Part shown: positions 1 through 10,796 of the stretch, piece after piece | Layout of the letters: each line of letters opens with the position of its first letter | Position numbering within the stretch: position 1 is the stretch's first letter | Assembly (NCBI GenBank): GCA_029204225.1 | Contig: CM055109.1 | Location: 28,476,861 to 28,540,860, forward strand | Length of the DNA: 64,000 bases | From: Diphasiastrum complanatum | Lineage: Eukaryota; Streptophyta; Lycopodiopsida; Lycopodiales; Lycopodiaceae | Reading direction: 5' to 3' | Translations under genes and position numbers: made by a program | The notes under the pieces: generated by a model | Seen by the model: the letters and a program-made list of their open reading frames with translations, nothing else | The model's database searches: none | What the model was told of the DNA's origin: nothing

Positions 1-610
1 ACAAATCTCCTTAAGGGGAAGGGAAAGGAGTTCATTTGGGAGTCCGCACAACAGGAGAGCTTTGATGCTCTCAAAACAGCCTTGGCTACAGCACCAGTTT
101 TAAGAGTCGTCGACCCCAATCAGCCATTTGTGGTCGAAACAGATGCTAGCGACTTTGCAGTAGGTGCTGTGCTAACTCAGGGTGGACGACCAGTTGCGTT
201 CGAGAGTAAAAAACTCGAGCCAGCACAGACTAGGTACAGTGCCTATGAAAAGGAACTCTTTTCTATAGTCCATGCCCTTAAGACTTGGAGGCATTATTTG
301 TATGGTGCCAACTTTGAGGTCCTTACAGACCATGAGAGTCTCAGATACCTTTGCAATCAACCTGAGCTTAGAGGTCGGAAAGCTCGTTGGGCAGAGTTGA
401 TCCAAGAGTTTGACATGTCTATCAGATATAGGCGTGGAAAATTCAATACAGTAGCAGATGCCCTTAGCAGAATGCCTATGATAAACGAGCTGAGTTTTAC
501 TCAGATTCGTAATGAGTTACTCGAGTCCTTGAGAGGGAAATGCCAGCATGATGCATTCTTCTCTATTATCTGGAACTCAGTCCAGAATAGACAGTTACAG
601 ACTCCAGAAC
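1..610 (+). pseudogene. Ty3/gypsy A polyprotein fragment (RT end and RNase H), left part
   Basis: This is the middle of a gag-pol frame open from the first base of the window. It covers the end of the reverse transcriptase and the RNase H domain ([15 protein letters not shown], then the [16 protein letters not shown] region and VADALSRMP). It is nearly identical in DNA to 6421-7027 of gypsy C, so both are recent copies of one family. The frame is cut after base 610 by copia B and resumes at 12337 past the target-site duplication. Its 5' LTR, gag and protease lie outside the window. It cannot make a full protein because of the insertion. Confidence 0.93.
606..610 (+). repeat. Target-site duplication AGAAC, left copy (copia B)
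   Basis: AGAAC directly precedes the copia LTR and is repeated at 12337-12341 directly after the other LTR. The uninterrupted gypsy C copy has this motif once at the same place (near 7023), which shows the empty site. Confidence 0.95.
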
Positions 611-1010
611 TGTTGAAGAGTAATGCCTATTTTACCCCTTTTGGCTAAGCATTAGTTAAGTTGTACATAACTCATGGGGCATGTTTTAATTAAATGCATG
701 ACCCCCCCTTTTGTTAAGTTATGTAAATTAGTGCAAGTGGCCCACTTGGCCAAGTAGCTCACTCCCATGGTTGACACCTAGACTTTCCATGCATGTAAAG
801 GAGGTGCTTGCCTCACAAGGGATTTGGAGGACCCACGCCCTCCTCTCTCTCTCTCTAGCAATTCATTTCTTCTTGAGACTTTTGAGTTTGTGAGATGCTC
901 ATGCAATTCTCCTTGTGTGTGATATTTCCATAGCCAAGTTTTCTCAAGCTTTCATAGTTTATCTAGCATCTGAGTTAAGATACTCCATAGCTAGGTCTTG
1001 TAATTCTTCA
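611..1010 (+). repeat. Copia B left LTR
   Basis: It starts TGTTGAAGAG and ends AATTCTTCA, with the short terminal inverted repeat TGAAGA/TCTTCA. It matches 11939-12336 almost base for base. The differences seen are one extra CT unit in the pyrimidine run near 841-856 and T versus G at about 961. The LTR should hold the promoter and polyadenylation signals. A clear TATA box was not assigned. Confidence 0.96.
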
Positions 1011-1022
1011 TGGTATCAGAGC
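1011..1022 (+). promoter_or_regulatory. Primer binding site of copia B (tRNA-iMet)
   Basis: TGGTATCAGAGC follows the left LTR without a spacer. This is the standard plant initiator-methionine tRNA primer site used to begin minus-strand cDNA synthesis. Confidence 0.95.
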
Positions 1023-1479
1023 AGGTTGTCTAGCCTGTGAGTCTGAGAGTGAGAGAAACTTCAGTGCTTAGACTCTTGAGAAGATTCTTATCTTCTACAA
1101 GCACCTCAATCTTGAAAGAGGGAGCATTTGATCTACAGGTGTCAGATCAGGTGGAGTCTTGCACTGTTGGTGAGCTATTGGCAAGGGGAGTGGGATGATC
1201 CAAAAACTTTCTAAATCTGGCTAAGTTTTGGAGAGTTTTTCTGGAGGAGCTTACACAAAAGTAGGGCGCACTTTCTGTAGGGGCTTCTGGTTTCTGTTCC
1301 AGTGGAGCCTAGTGCTTGTGCTAGTGAGGCCACACCAAGTGGCAAAGACAAAAGCAGGAGCTGAAGGGTTGCCTTGAAGTGGCTACATACCCTAGTTTGG
1401 GGTTAAACCCTTGTTGCTGGAAGCTGTTCTTTTCTGATCTCTTTCAAGTTGAGCTTCTGTTTTAAGCACAGATTTTAGC
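1023..1479 (+). other. Copia B untranslated leader
   Basis: About 460 bases between primer site and gag start. No gene or clear repeat is seen. It would hold packaging and dimerisation signals of the element RNA, which cannot be placed by eye. Confidence 0.7.
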
Positions 1480-2613
1480 ATGGCAAGTCTTGGGGAGAGT
1501 TTGCTGGGTGAATCTAGCAAACTAGATGGCACAAACTACAGAGTGTGGAAGTTCAAGATAGCTAATATCTTAATGGATAAGAATTGCTGGGAGGTCATGA
1601 CAGGTACAGAACCTGTACCAACATCTGATCCTGAATTGAAGGACTACATGAACAGGAGACATAAAGCTCATAGGATAATCAATCTTTCTGTCAAGGACAA
1701 TATTATTCCTCACATTTGCAATGCAAGGGATGCAGCTGATGCTTGGACAATTCTGAAGTCTATGTTTGAAACAGTGGATTCAGCCAAGCTGGTGTATTTG
1801 CAAAACAGGTTACATACTCTCAAGATGGAAGCAGGTGCAACAATTGGTGATCATATTACAAAGGTCAAGGACCTATTGGATCAGCTTGCTTCAGTTGGAG
1901 AGAAAGTAAGTGACAGGAGTATTGTTCCCATAGTCTTGAACAGCTTGTCATTCAACTATCAAGACTATGTGATGTCCCTTTCTGCTAGGGAGAAACTCCC
2001 AACCTTTGGGGAGTTATGTGGTCTTCTTTTACAGGAGGAGATGAGAAGGAAGAATCTTTCTGAAAGGGAAGATAATCCAGAGCTTGCATTTGCTTCTAAG
2101 AAGAAGCAAAACTTTCAGAAGAAAGGCAAAGGCAAAAAGAAGAACTCAAAGCAAAGCTTGGAGCAGCAGGTGTCCAAGTTACAGGTTGGAGAGGAGTCAA
2201 GCACCAATTCCTCATCTACACCCAAGAGGAAGGGCAACTGCAACTATTGTGGTAAGTATGGGCATTTTGCTTTTGAATGCAGGAAGAAGCAAAGTGATCA
2301 GAAGAAGGGAAAGAACCAGCAGAGTCACTTTGTTGACAAAGTTGCAGAGGAGGAGCAATCTGGTGTGCTTGAGCTATTCACCGCAGCCCTATCATCTGAA
2401 TCCACATTTGGTGGATGGTACATTGATTCTGGAGCCTCAAAGCACATGACACCTCATAGAGATTGGTTCAGCACCTATGAGGAGACAGAAGATAGCCAGC
2501 ATGTTTGCCTTGGAGATAATTCTACACGTATGGTGAGGGGCAAAGGTACAGTTGCAATACAGCTATCATCAGGTGAGGTGAAGGAAATTAAAAGTGTGTT
2601 GCATGTACCAGGG
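1480..2613 (+). pseudogene. Copia B gag and protease, 5' part of interrupted gag-pol
   Basis: The reading frame starts MASLGESLLG. Residues about 10-190 are a copia gag (LDGTNYRVWKFKI, then the LHTLKMEAG region). A lysine-rich stretch precedes a CCHC zinc knuckle at C254, C257, H262 and C267 (CNYCGKYGHFAFEC). The aspartic protease motif DSGA is at residues 316-319 within WYIDSGASKHMT. The frame is intact until LHVPG, where gypsy C is inserted at base 2614; the next codons of copia resume at 8928. The start at 1480 is the first in-frame ATG after the leader and gives the usual copia gag N-terminus. Confidence 0.94.
2609..2613 (+). repeat. Target-site duplication CAGGG, left copy (gypsy C)
   Basis: CAGGG precedes the gypsy C left LTR and is repeated at 8923-8927. 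Taking out one copy and the element rejoins the copia frame across HVPG/LAKN. Confidence 0.95.
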
Positions 2614-2971
2614 TGTTACGAGCTCGTAACCAGTGCCAAACCCTAGAGAACACAGATAGGTCAGATACCACAGTCAGGGTCGTGTCCAGCGTACATGACC
2701 AACAGGGCAAGACAGTGTGAGTAGTGTGCCCCAGCACGGTCCATAGCCATGGCGGGCCTAACACAGCCTAGGGACCCTGTCAGCAGGATAGGGCCCCCAG
2801 TTGGGTCCCGACGTGCAGTCGGCCACGTCAGTGCCACGTGGCCGACACTTGGCAGTAGCATGCTACCAGTCCTCACACTGGGCTAGGAGGGGCTTACTCT
2901 ATATCAGGGAGTAGGCAAGGTTGGGTGGATCAGTTAGTGTTTGCCCTACTGTGGTGTTAGGATCTATTACA
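2614..2971 (+). repeat. Gypsy C left LTR
   Basis: It runs from TGTTACG to ATTACA. Just inside the 5' end is a perfect 16-base palindrome, GTTACGAGCTCGTAAC (2615-2630). A TATA-like box CTATATCA lies at 2899-2906, about 65 bases before the LTR end. The same LTR is found at 8565-8922 and, for gypsy A, at 13877-14234. Confidence 0.96.
2899..2906 (+). promoter_or_regulatory. Candidate TATA box of gypsy C left LTR
   Basis: CTATATCA sits near the 3' part of the LTR, as expected upstream of the U3/R boundary. It is conserved in all three LTR copies of this family in the window. Use as a promoter is an inference. Confidence 0.5.
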
Positions 2972-2972
2972 C

Positions 2973-2984
2973 TGGTATCAGAGC
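2973..2984 (+). promoter_or_regulatory. Primer binding site of gypsy C (tRNA-iMet)
   Basis: TGGTATCAGAGC starts one base after the LTR end, complementary to the 3' end of initiator-Met tRNA. Confidence 0.95.
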
Positions 2985-3774
2985 CATCTCCATCCTAGGG
3001 AGTTTAGGACAGCAGTAGAGAAAGCTATCAGAAGATAGGAAGTGTTTCTCAGATTCTCAGAGAGGAATAGAGGAGGAGGATCGCTGTAGGAGCAGCCTTC
3101 AAACTTCTGATTTCCACTGAGAAATCACAGTAGCAAGGAGTTAGATTCCAAGTGTAGGTAACTCGCTGAAAAAACAGCTGTTTCTCACTGAGTTCAGAGG
3201 ATTCTCTATAGTTTTCCCAGCGAAATTAGAGTAGGAAGAAGCCAGCACCTCCATCACTGTACAGTCAGAGTCCTACATCCGATTTCCAGGGAAAAAGTCA
3301 CTGGTTCTCAGCGAGTTGGAAGCCAAAAAAGAGGAGCAGGGCCAGCGCTGCCAGTGCTTCTGAAAATCTGGTTTTTCAGCAAGTTTTTGGGCCCCAACGT
3401 TAGAGATTTGGAGCAAGAGGATTCCTACCAGATCAGCGAGTAGGAGACTTCTGAAATTTCAGAACTCAGAAGGGTTTTTGGACTTCAGATTTGCCTTTTT
3501 GTGGACAAGTTGGATTGCAATCAGACCAGCGAGCTACTATCCTCAAAAAACCGGGAAATTTAGTACCGTTTTGAAGCCTCAAACTGGCATTTTTCGGAAC
3601 AGCAGGTCTGAAATCTTGGGGAAAAGAGCTGAAAGGGTTCCTCTTCATTCTTTCTTTGGAAGTACAGTCCTCAGAAACAGCTAAGTCATCTTTCCTTTCC
3701 CTTGTACAGTTGTAAATTAGTCTTTTAGACTTTTTTCCTTCAGAAGTTAAGGTAGCTCTCTTTCACTTTCGAAG
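2985..3774 (+). other. Gypsy C untranslated leader
   Basis: About 790 bases without a convincing gene. The motif CAGCGAGTT or close variants (for example AACTCGCTGA, CTCAGCGAGTTGG, CAGCGAGTAGG) recurs irregularly. Short open frames here have no family features and are not called. Confidence 0.6.
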
Positions 3775-6700
3775 ATGACCACTCCTCAGGGACCTGATCA
3801 ACCTCAGGAGAGAGGCTTCGACGAACTTGAAACAGAAGCCTTGGCTTACAGAAAAGGGAAGGAACCTATGGAAGTAGAAGAACAGGAACAGTTCGCCGAA
3901 GAACTCGACGAACTGGTTACCAAGGAGCAGTTCCTCCAATTGGTAACAGAGGTGGATGAACTGAAACTGGCATTAGCCAATTTCAAGTCCAGTGTGGACG
4001 ACTCGTTCGCTGAACTCAAAAACTTGATTTTGAGCTCCGCGAAAGGAAGCCTTCCCTCCACTTCTCAGTTATCCCCTTCTCCACTTCCATCAGTTTCGGG
4101 TGAGACTTTACGGTCTCACCCCAGTGTTTTTAAAGATTTAAAGCCTCCTACTTTTAATGGGGAAGAGAAGGATAGAAATGCAGATATTCTACAAACCTTC
4201 CTCAGCAAATGGAAGAACATTCATGCTCTTAAACAGACCCCTGACCATTTGCAAGCAATTGAGGCCAGTCTTTCTTTAGGGCCTATGGCCTATAAGTGGT
4301 GGTTAAATCTCCAGGAGACTGGGCAGACTCCCCGGTCATGGAAAGCTTTTGAAGAAGCTTTCCTAAGAGAATTTCTACCAGAGAATGAACTTGATAGAGC
4401 CTGGGAAGCCTGGGAAAGAACAGTAATGGACAAGTCCCTCATCCAATATATCTCGCAGTATCGAGAGGCAATTTTAAAGATTAAAAATATGGATGACTAT
4501 CAAAAAATCAGGGGATTTGTCCGTGGCCTCAAAGATGAATATAAAGTAGAGGTCCAGAGAAACTCGCCTACTACCCTTGAGCAAGCTCTCAGATATGCTC
4601 AAATCTATGATGATTCAGTGGGTAGGAAGAGAGCGAGACAACAACCACTTTCTGAGCAGCTTCCTCAGAAAGACTTTCAATTTAAAAAGAAATTTTTAAA
4701 AAGAAAGAAAGAAGATAAATTTAAAGGTGAAGCTCCTCAGAAACGCCCTTCACACATACAGCCCTTAAAACCAGATGATTTTGAGAAAGCCAAACAAGAA
4801 CGTTTGTGCTTTGTGTGTATGGGCAAGGGACACACAGTCAGACAGTGTCCCAAGGGGCCTTTCACTAAAAAAGATAAAAAACAAGTTCATCTTGTTCAGA
4901 CTGTATGTTTCCCCAGTGACTCGGCAGCTTCCGAGATCAAAGTGTATCATGAAGATCATGAACACTGTTGCCAGCTGACCTCTGCAATGCTAGCGAGACC
5001 CTTCAGCTTTGGGCCGCATGACCTAGTACGTATGCATGGGAAAGTTGGTAACCAGTCAGTAAGAGTCATGGTTGATGATGGGGCAACCCATAATTTCATC
5101 AACCACACCCTGGTTAAAAAGCTTAAACTACCAGAAGTACCTAGTCAGCATAGGTACATAGTTTTATTAGCTAAGGGTGAAGATAAAAAAATATGGGAAA
5201 CTATGGTAAGTAAGTTAAATCTTGGTATTCAGGGGTACCAAGATCAAATAAACTTTCAGATAATGCACCTGGATCGAACAGACATTGTTCTCGGGAGAGA
5301 TTGGCTCTACAGTTTAGGACCTTCCCTCCACAGAAACTATCAGGAGAACACCCTCAGCTTTCAGTATAAAGGCCGAGAGATCCAGTCGCATGGGGAGCAT
5401 GATGTTCCCAACAGCCCTATGGTCTGCAGTTCAGAGCTCTGTCAGCTAATCGGAGACGAAGACCATCAGGTATTCTTATGTGACTTTCAGTTTATTCCTG
5501 AAGTTTCTATTTCCAGTTCTATTCAGCAGAAAATCAGTAAATTAGAAACTTTATTGTCTAAATTTAAAGATGTTTTTCCTGAAGATTTGCCACATGGTTT
5601 ACCACCTAGTAGAGAGGTAGATCATGTAATAAACCTAGTACCAGGTACAGCACCTGTTTCTAAACCTCCGTATCGGGTCAGCCGAACAGAGGATGAAGAA
5701 ATAACTAGGCAGTTAACAGACTATCTTGGGAAAGGCCAAATTCAGACCAGTAGTTCACCATGGGCCTCACCAGTCCTATTGGTGAAAAAGAAAGAGGGGT
5801 CTATGCGTCTTTGCGTAGATTACAGAGCCCTCAATAAAGTCACAATTAAGAATAAATACCCTATGCCTCGGGCAGACGAGTTGTTTGATCAACTCGACGG
5901 GGCTAAGTTTTTCAGTAAAATAGACCTTAGATCGGGATATCATCAAGTCCGTATAAAATCGGAAGATGTCTCGAAAACAGCTTTTAGGACTCGTCACGGT
6001 CATTATGAGTTTAAGGTGATGCCATTTGGGCTCACAAATGCTCCAGCTACCTTTATGACCTTGATGAACAGTGTCCTCAGACCATACTTGGGTAAGTTTG
6101 TGGTCGTATTTTTAGATGACATCCTCGTCTACAGCAAAACGAGGAAGGAGCATCTAAAACACCTCAGAAAGGTGTTTCGACTGCTCAGAAAGCATAAGCT
6201 TTATGCTAAACAATCCAAGTGTGAATTCTTCGTTGAAGAAGTAGCATATTTGGGTCACATTATCTCTTCAGATGGGATTAAGATGGACCCAAATAAGGTT
6301 AAAGCCATACTCAGTTGGCTGAGACCTCAGAATATTTTGGAACTTCAAATCTTTCTTGGTCTGGCGGGATATTACAGACGATTTGTCAAGGAATATGCTC
6401 AGATAGCAGTCCCTATGACAAATCTTCTTAAGGGGAAGGGAAAGGAGTTCATTTGGGAGTCTGCACAACAGGAGAGCTTTGATGCTCTCAAAACAGCCTT
6501 AGCTACAGCACCAGTCTTAAAAGTCGTCGACCCCAATCAGCCATTTGTGGTCGAAACAGATGCTAGCGACTTTGCAGTAGGCGCTGTGCTAACTCAGGGT
6601 GGACGACCAGTTGCGTTCGAGAGTAAAAAACTCGAGCCAGCTCAGACTAGGTACAGTGCCTATGAAAAGGAACTCTTTTCTATAGTCCATGCCCTTAAGA

Positions 6701-8553
6701 CTTGGAGGCATTATTTGTATGGTGCCAACTTTGAGGTCCTGACAGACCATGAGAGTCTCAGATACCTTTGCAATCAACCTGAGCTTAGAGGTCGGAAAGC
6801 TCGTTGGGCAGAGTTGATGCAAGAGTTTGACATGTCTATCAGATATAGGCGTGGAAAATTCAATACAGTAGCAGATGCCCTTAGCAGAATGCCTATGATA
6901 AACGAGCTGAGTTTTACTCAGATTCGTAATGAGTTACTCGAGTCCTTGAGAGGGAAATGCCAGCATGATGCATTCTTCTCTATTATCTGGAACTCAGTCC
7001 AGAACAGACAGTTACAGACTCCAGAACCAGTTCCCGGGGCTGGTGCCAGTTCATCCAAGAATACGGCAGCTTCCGTTGAGGATGATGATGAGTCCGAGTA
7101 TACGTCGTCAGATGACGTTGAGGATTCTGAGCCTGTATTACCCAAGCAAACCCCAGTGGTTGAGGGTCAGTTGACTCAAGGATTCAAATGGAAACAGTAT
7201 TCCATTCAGGATGAGTACTTGCTCTATAGAGATAGAGTATGTGTCCCCAATTCAGAGGATTATAGGCAGCAGGTCCTATATGAATGTCATGACAATCCTA
7301 GCGCGGGACACCCAGGCATACAGAAGACCTATGAGCTTCTTCGTAGGCAATTTTTCTGGCCCAGTATGAAAAAGGACGTCCACCAGTATGTAACCAGTTG
7401 CCAGAAATGTCAAGTAAATAAAGCAGAGCGTTTAAAGGCAGGAGGGTTGTTGCATCCCTTAGAAATACCAGCTGGTAAATGGGAGAGTATCTCCATGGAT
7501 TTTATAGTAGGCCTGCCTAAAACCCAAAAGGGTAATGACGCTATATGGGTCACAGTTGACCGTCTGACCAAAATGGCTCATTTTATTCCGACCAAAACAA
7601 CCGTTAGAGCTCCAGAGTTAGCGAGGTTGTTTGTAGACGGGCTATTTAAATTGTACGGTCTACCTTCCGGCATAGTCAGCGACCGGGACAGTAAGTTTAC
7701 TGGAAATTTTTGGAAGGCAGTATTCCATCATCTCCATACTAAACTTAATATGAGTACCACTGACCATCCACAGACGGACGGTCAAACAGAAAGGGTAAAT
7801 CAAGTGCTGGAGGATATGCTTCGTGCATACGTCAGCAAGAGGCAGACTAATTGGGAGGAGTATCTCTCAATATTAGAGTTTGCTTACAACAGTACCAAAC
7901 ATTCAGCTACGGGATACAGCCCATTTATGCTGATGTACGGTTTTCAGCCACGCTCACCCACAGCTGTAGGGTTTAAACAAGAAAAAGTTGAAGCAGCCAG
8001 AAACTTTTTAGAAGACCTAAACCAGATGATAGAACATGCTAAGCGTAGCATTAGACAATCCCAGGATCGAGCCAGGCATTATGCAGATCCACACAGACGG
8101 GATGTGCAGTTCTCCACTGGTGAGAAAGTCTACTTGAGAGTCCCAGTTGACTCTAAAACCCTCAAATCAGGAGTGTGTGCTAAGTTGTCTCCAAGGTATT
8201 GTGGTCCCTTTACCATCAGTAGGAGACTAGGCGAGGTCACCTATGAACTAGAACTCCCACACAACAGTAAGGTTTTTCCAGTTTTTCATGTAAGTCAGTT
8301 ACGAAAAGCCTTAACCAGATCAGATAATCTGGTAGGGGACAGTGTTCTAGTTCTCCCATTGGATCCTCAACAACCTCCACATGAACCAGAGGAAATTCTT
8401 GATAGTAGAGAGACGCAGACTCGTCATACTCTATACCGAGAATATCTGGTTAAGTGGAATGATCAGCCTGTTGAGAATGCCACTTGGGAAAGAGGCAGCG
8501 TCCTTCGCAAGATTTTTCCAGACTTTGTCTTAGAGGACCAAGACGGTTCTTAA
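3775..8553 (+). CDS. Gypsy C gag-pol polyprotein with C-terminal chromodomain, intact
   Basis: A single 1,592-residue polyprotein. Domains in order: an acidic N-terminus; retrotransposon gag (about 115-290, with [15 protein letters not shown]); CCHC zinc knuckle C345, C348, H353, C358; protease with D434-D435-G436-A437, where the usual S/T after the first D is D; reverse transcriptase with FLDDIL (catalytic D781, D782); RNase H from about 925 (D929); integrase zinc site H1172, H1179, C1209, C1212; integrase core D1242, D1303, E1339; and a chromodomain at about 1537-1585 ([16 protein letters not shown]), which in this class can guide integration by reading chromatin. There is no frameshift or stop. 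The ATG at 3775 is the first that opens the frame after the leader. The protein would act in virus-like particles and the nucleus. Confidence 0.96.
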   Translation: MTTPQGPDQPQERGFDELETEALAYRKGKEPMEVEEQEQFAEELDELVTKEQFLQLVTEVDELKLALANFKSSVDDSFAELKNLILSSAKGSLPSTSQLSPSPLPSVSGETLRSHPSVFKDLKPPTFNGEEKDRNADILQTFLSKWKNIHALKQTPDHLQAIEASLSLGPMAYKWWLNLQETGQTPRSWKAFEEAFLREFLPENELDRAWEAWERTVMDKSLIQYISQYREAILKIKNMDDYQKIRGFVRGLKDEYKVEVQRNSPTTLEQALRYAQIYDDSVGRKRARQQPLSEQLPQKDFQFKKKFLKRKKEDKFKGEAPQKRPSHIQPLKPDDFEKAKQERLCFVCMGKGHTVRQCPKGPFTKKDKKQVHLVQTVCFPSDSAASEIKVYHEDHEHCCQLTSAMLARPFSFGPHDLVRMHGKVGNQSVRVMVDDGATHNFINHTLVKKLKLPEVPSQHRYIVLLAKGEDKKIWETMVSKLNLGIQGYQDQINFQIMHLDRTDIVLGRDWLYSLGPSLHRNYQENTLSFQYKGREIQSHGEHDVPNSPMVCSSELCQLIGDEDHQVFLCDFQFIPEVSISSSIQQKISKLETLLSKFKDVFPEDLPHGLPPSREVDHVINLVPGTAPVSKPPYRVSRTEDEEITRQLTDYLGKGQIQTSSSPWASPVLLVKKKEGSMRLCVDYRALNKVTIKNKYPMPRADELFDQLDGAKFFSKIDLRSGYHQVRIKSEDVSKTAFRTRHGHYEFKVMPFGLTNAPATFMTLMNSVLRPYLGKFVVVFLDDILVYSKTRKEHLKHLRKVFRLLRKHKLYAKQSKCEFFVEEVAYLGHIISSDGIKMDPNKVKAILSWLRPQNILELQIFLGLAGYYRRFVKEYAQIAVPMTNLLKGKGKEFIWESAQQESFDALKTALATAPVLKVVDPNQPFVVETDASDFAVGAVLTQGGRPVAFESKKLEPAQTRYSAYEKELFSIVHALKTWRHYLYGANFEVLTDHESLRYLCNQPELRGRKARWAELMQEFDMSIRYRRGKFNTVADALSRMPMINELSFTQIRNELLESLRGKCQHDAFFSIIWNSVQNRQLQTPEPVPGAGASSSKNTAASVEDDDESEYTSSDDVEDSEPVLPKQTPVVEGQLTQGFKWKQYSIQDEYLLYRDRVCVPNSEDYRQQVLYECHDNPSAGHPGIQKTYELLRRQFFWPSMKKDVHQYVTSCQKCQVNKAERLKAGGLLHPLEIPAGKWESISMDFIVGLPKTQKGNDAIWVTVDRLTKMAHFIPTKTTVRAPELARLFVDGLFKLYGLPSGIVSDRDSKFTGNFWKAVFHHLHTKLNMSTTDHPQTDGQTERVNQVLEDMLRAYVSKRQTNWEEYLSILEFAYNSTKHSATGYSPFMLMYGFQPRSPTAVGFKQEKVEAARNFLEDLNQMIEHAKRSIRQSQDRARHYADPHRRDVQFSTGEKVYLRVPVDSKTLKSGVCAKLSPRYCGPFTISRRLGEVTYELELPHNSKVFPVFHVSQLRKALTRSDNLVGDSVLVLPLDPQQPPHEPEEILDSRETQTRHTLYREYLVKWNDQPVENATWERGSVLRKIFPDFVLEDQDGS

Positions 8554-8564
8554 GGGGGAGGGAG
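8552..8564 (+). promoter_or_regulatory. Polypurine tract of gypsy C
   Basis: AAGGGGGAGGGAG lies directly before the right LTR. It is the usual primer for plus-strand DNA synthesis. Gypsy A has the same tract at 13864-13876. Confidence 0.9.
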
Positions 8565-8922
8565 TGTTACGAGCTCGTAACCAGTGCCAAACCCTAGAGA
8601 ACACAGATAGGTCAGATACCACAGTCAGGGTCGTGTGCAGCGTACATGACCAACAGGGCAAGACAGTGTGAGTAGTGTGCCCCAGCACGGTCCATAGCCA
8701 TGGCGGGCCTAACACAGCCTAGGGACCCTGTCAGCAGGATAGGGCCCCCAGTTGGGTCCCGACGTGCAGTCGGCCACGTCAGTGCCACGTGGCCGACACT
8801 TGGCAGTAGCATGCTACCAGTCCTCACACTGGGCTAGGAGGGGCTTACTCTATATCAGGGAGTAGGCAAGGTTGGGTGGATCAGTTAGTGTTTGCCCTAC
8901 TGTGGTGTTAGGATCTATTACA
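8565..8922 (+). repeat. Gypsy C right LTR
   Basis: 358 bases from TGTTACG to ATTACA, nearly identical to the left LTR at 2614-2971. Confidence 0.96.
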
Positions 8923-8927
8923 CAGGG
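8923..8927 (+). repeat. Target-site duplication CAGGG, right copy (gypsy C)
   Basis: It pairs with 2609-2613 and marks the return to copia B sequence. Confidence 0.95.
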
Positions 8928-10796
8928 TTGGCTAAGAACTTGTTATCTGTTGGTGCCATTACCAAACAGAACATGGTGGTAGAGTTTAATGATTCTAAAT
9001 GTTTGGTAAAAGACAAAGAGAAGAACTTCAAAGTGGTAGCCAAGGGAATGCAAGAAGGAGGTCTTTACAAGCTTTTCACAACCATTCCTAGCCAAGAGGC
9101 CTTGTCTGCAAGAGATACTAATCGGGACAAGCTTTGGCATGAGAGATATGGTCATTTGAGTTACAAAAGTTTGCAAGTTTTGAACAGGCACAAAATGGTA
9201 GTAGATCTTCCTAGCATTAAGTCTTCTTCAGATACATGTGAGGCTTGTGCATTAGGGAAGCAACAGAGGAAAAAGTTTCCAAAGGAGAAAGCTACCAGGG
9301 CCAAGGGCATTCTTGAACTTGTGCATTCAGATTTATGTGGTCCCATGCAGGTCAAATCAGCAGGGCGGGCATACTTTTTCATGACCTTCGTAGATGATTT
9401 CTCTCGGAAGGTATGGGTCTATTTTCTGAAACTGAAATCTGAAGCGTTCAAATACTTCAAACAGTGGAAAGCTATGGTGGAAAACCACACAGGAAAGAGG
9501 TTAAAGACTCTCAGGTCAGATAAGGGTGGTGAGTATATTTCTGATGAGTTCAAAGATCTTTGCAAAGCATGTGGGATAAAGAGACAGTTTACTGCTCCAC
9601 ATACACCGCAGCAAAACGGCGTGGCTGAGCGGAAAAACAGGTCTATAGTTGAGTGTGCGAGGAGCATGCTCAAGGCAAAGGGGTTGCCAAATTCCTTTTG
9701 GGCAGAAGCGGTAGCAACTGCTGTTTTTCTATTGAATAGAAGTCCAACCAAAGCAGTTGAAGGAATCACGCCAGAAGAGGCATATAGTGGCAAGAAGCCC
9801 AAAGTGGGCAGCCTTCGAGTATTTGGGTGTACAGCATATGCACATATACCAAAGGACTTGCGGAAGAAACTTGATGCAAAATCCGTAAAGTGTGTCTTTC
9901 TTGGGTATAGTGAAGGTGAGAAAGCTTATGTGCTATATGATCTCGAAAACAGGAGGAAGATCCTAAGTCGAGATGTCATCTTTGATGAAGAGCATGCACC
10001 CAAGATACAGGAGCAGGAGAAGGAAGGAATTACTGAGTTCATACCCTTGATTGATTCCACGGATGAGGATCCTAGTCAAGAGTCCTGTAAGCCTCAAGTG
10101 CAGGAGCAACAACAGGAAATCGAACCTACTAGTTCGAGACCTCTTTTTGGCCAAGTACCAGAAGCAGAAGTTGGGGACAAACGGAAGACTAAAACAGTAC
10201 CATGGGATACGTGGTCACCATTCACATCACCTACTGCTAGGAAGAAGCTACCTAGGTGGTATTGGGAAACAATCAAAGAAGGTCAAATGATTGAAGAAGG
10301 AGAGAGCAGTGAACAGGGTGTCAGAAGATCTCTTAGGTCTCATGAGAGACAAGAGACTAACTTTGCTCTTATGTCCACTATTTTGAATGCAGATGAGCCA
10401 CAATTCTTTCACGAAGCCGTGAGACAAAAGGTATGGCAACATGCCATGCAGGAGGAGTACGACTCCATTGTCAAGAATGACACATGGGAGCTCACTACAT
10501 TGCCAGAAGGGAAGCAACCAATAGGTTGCAAGTGGGTCTATAAGACCAAGTTTCATGCCAATGGAACAGTGGACAAGTACAAGGCAAGGTTGGTGGCGAA
10601 AGGCTATGCCCAGCAAGAGGGGCTAGACTATGATGAGACATTCGCACCTGTTGCTAAAATGACATCTATCAGGACCGTTTTGGCTATAGCCTCATATTTT
10701 GATTGGGATGTCCATCAAATGGATGTCAAGAGTGCCTTTCTTAATGGGCACCTACAGGAGGAGGTTTACATGGAACAACCGCAGGATTTGAAATAA
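8928..10796 (+). pseudogene. Copia B pol: integrase and start of reverse transcriptase
   Basis: This continues the copia frame after gypsy C (LAKNLLSVGAI). It has the integrase zinc site (HERYGHLS followed by CEACALGKQ), the integrase core with HSDLCGP, VDDFSRKVWV and DKGGEYIS, the acidic linker, and the start of the copia reverse transcriptase (GCKWVYKTKF, KARLVAKGYAQQEGLDY, MDVKSAFLNGHLQEEVYMEQP). The frame stops at 10796 because one G is missing in the run near 10784-10786; the intended frame continues at once in another phase to 11944. The one-base loss was called by comparing the next recognisable copia residues. Confidence 0.93.

Larger units (their letters stand above)
2614..8922 (+). 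mobile_element. Ty3/gypsy chromovirus-type retrotransposon C, complete
   Basis: A complete 6,309-base element with two 358-base LTRs that appear to differ at about one base (C versus G near 2686 and 8638), a tRNA-iMet primer site, one uninterrupted 1,592-codon gag-pol frame ending in a chromodomain, and a polypurine tract. It is flanked by CAGGG and inserted in copia B. All expected enzymatic motifs are present, so it may be a mobile, autonomous copy. It belongs to the same family as gypsy A, into which copia B had inserted. Confidence 0.97.

Noticed and set aside
2661-2876. Minus-strand frame of 71 codons inside the gypsy LTR (repeated near 8612 and 13924)
   Set aside because: It recurs only because the LTR recurs; no motif and opposite to the element's transcription.
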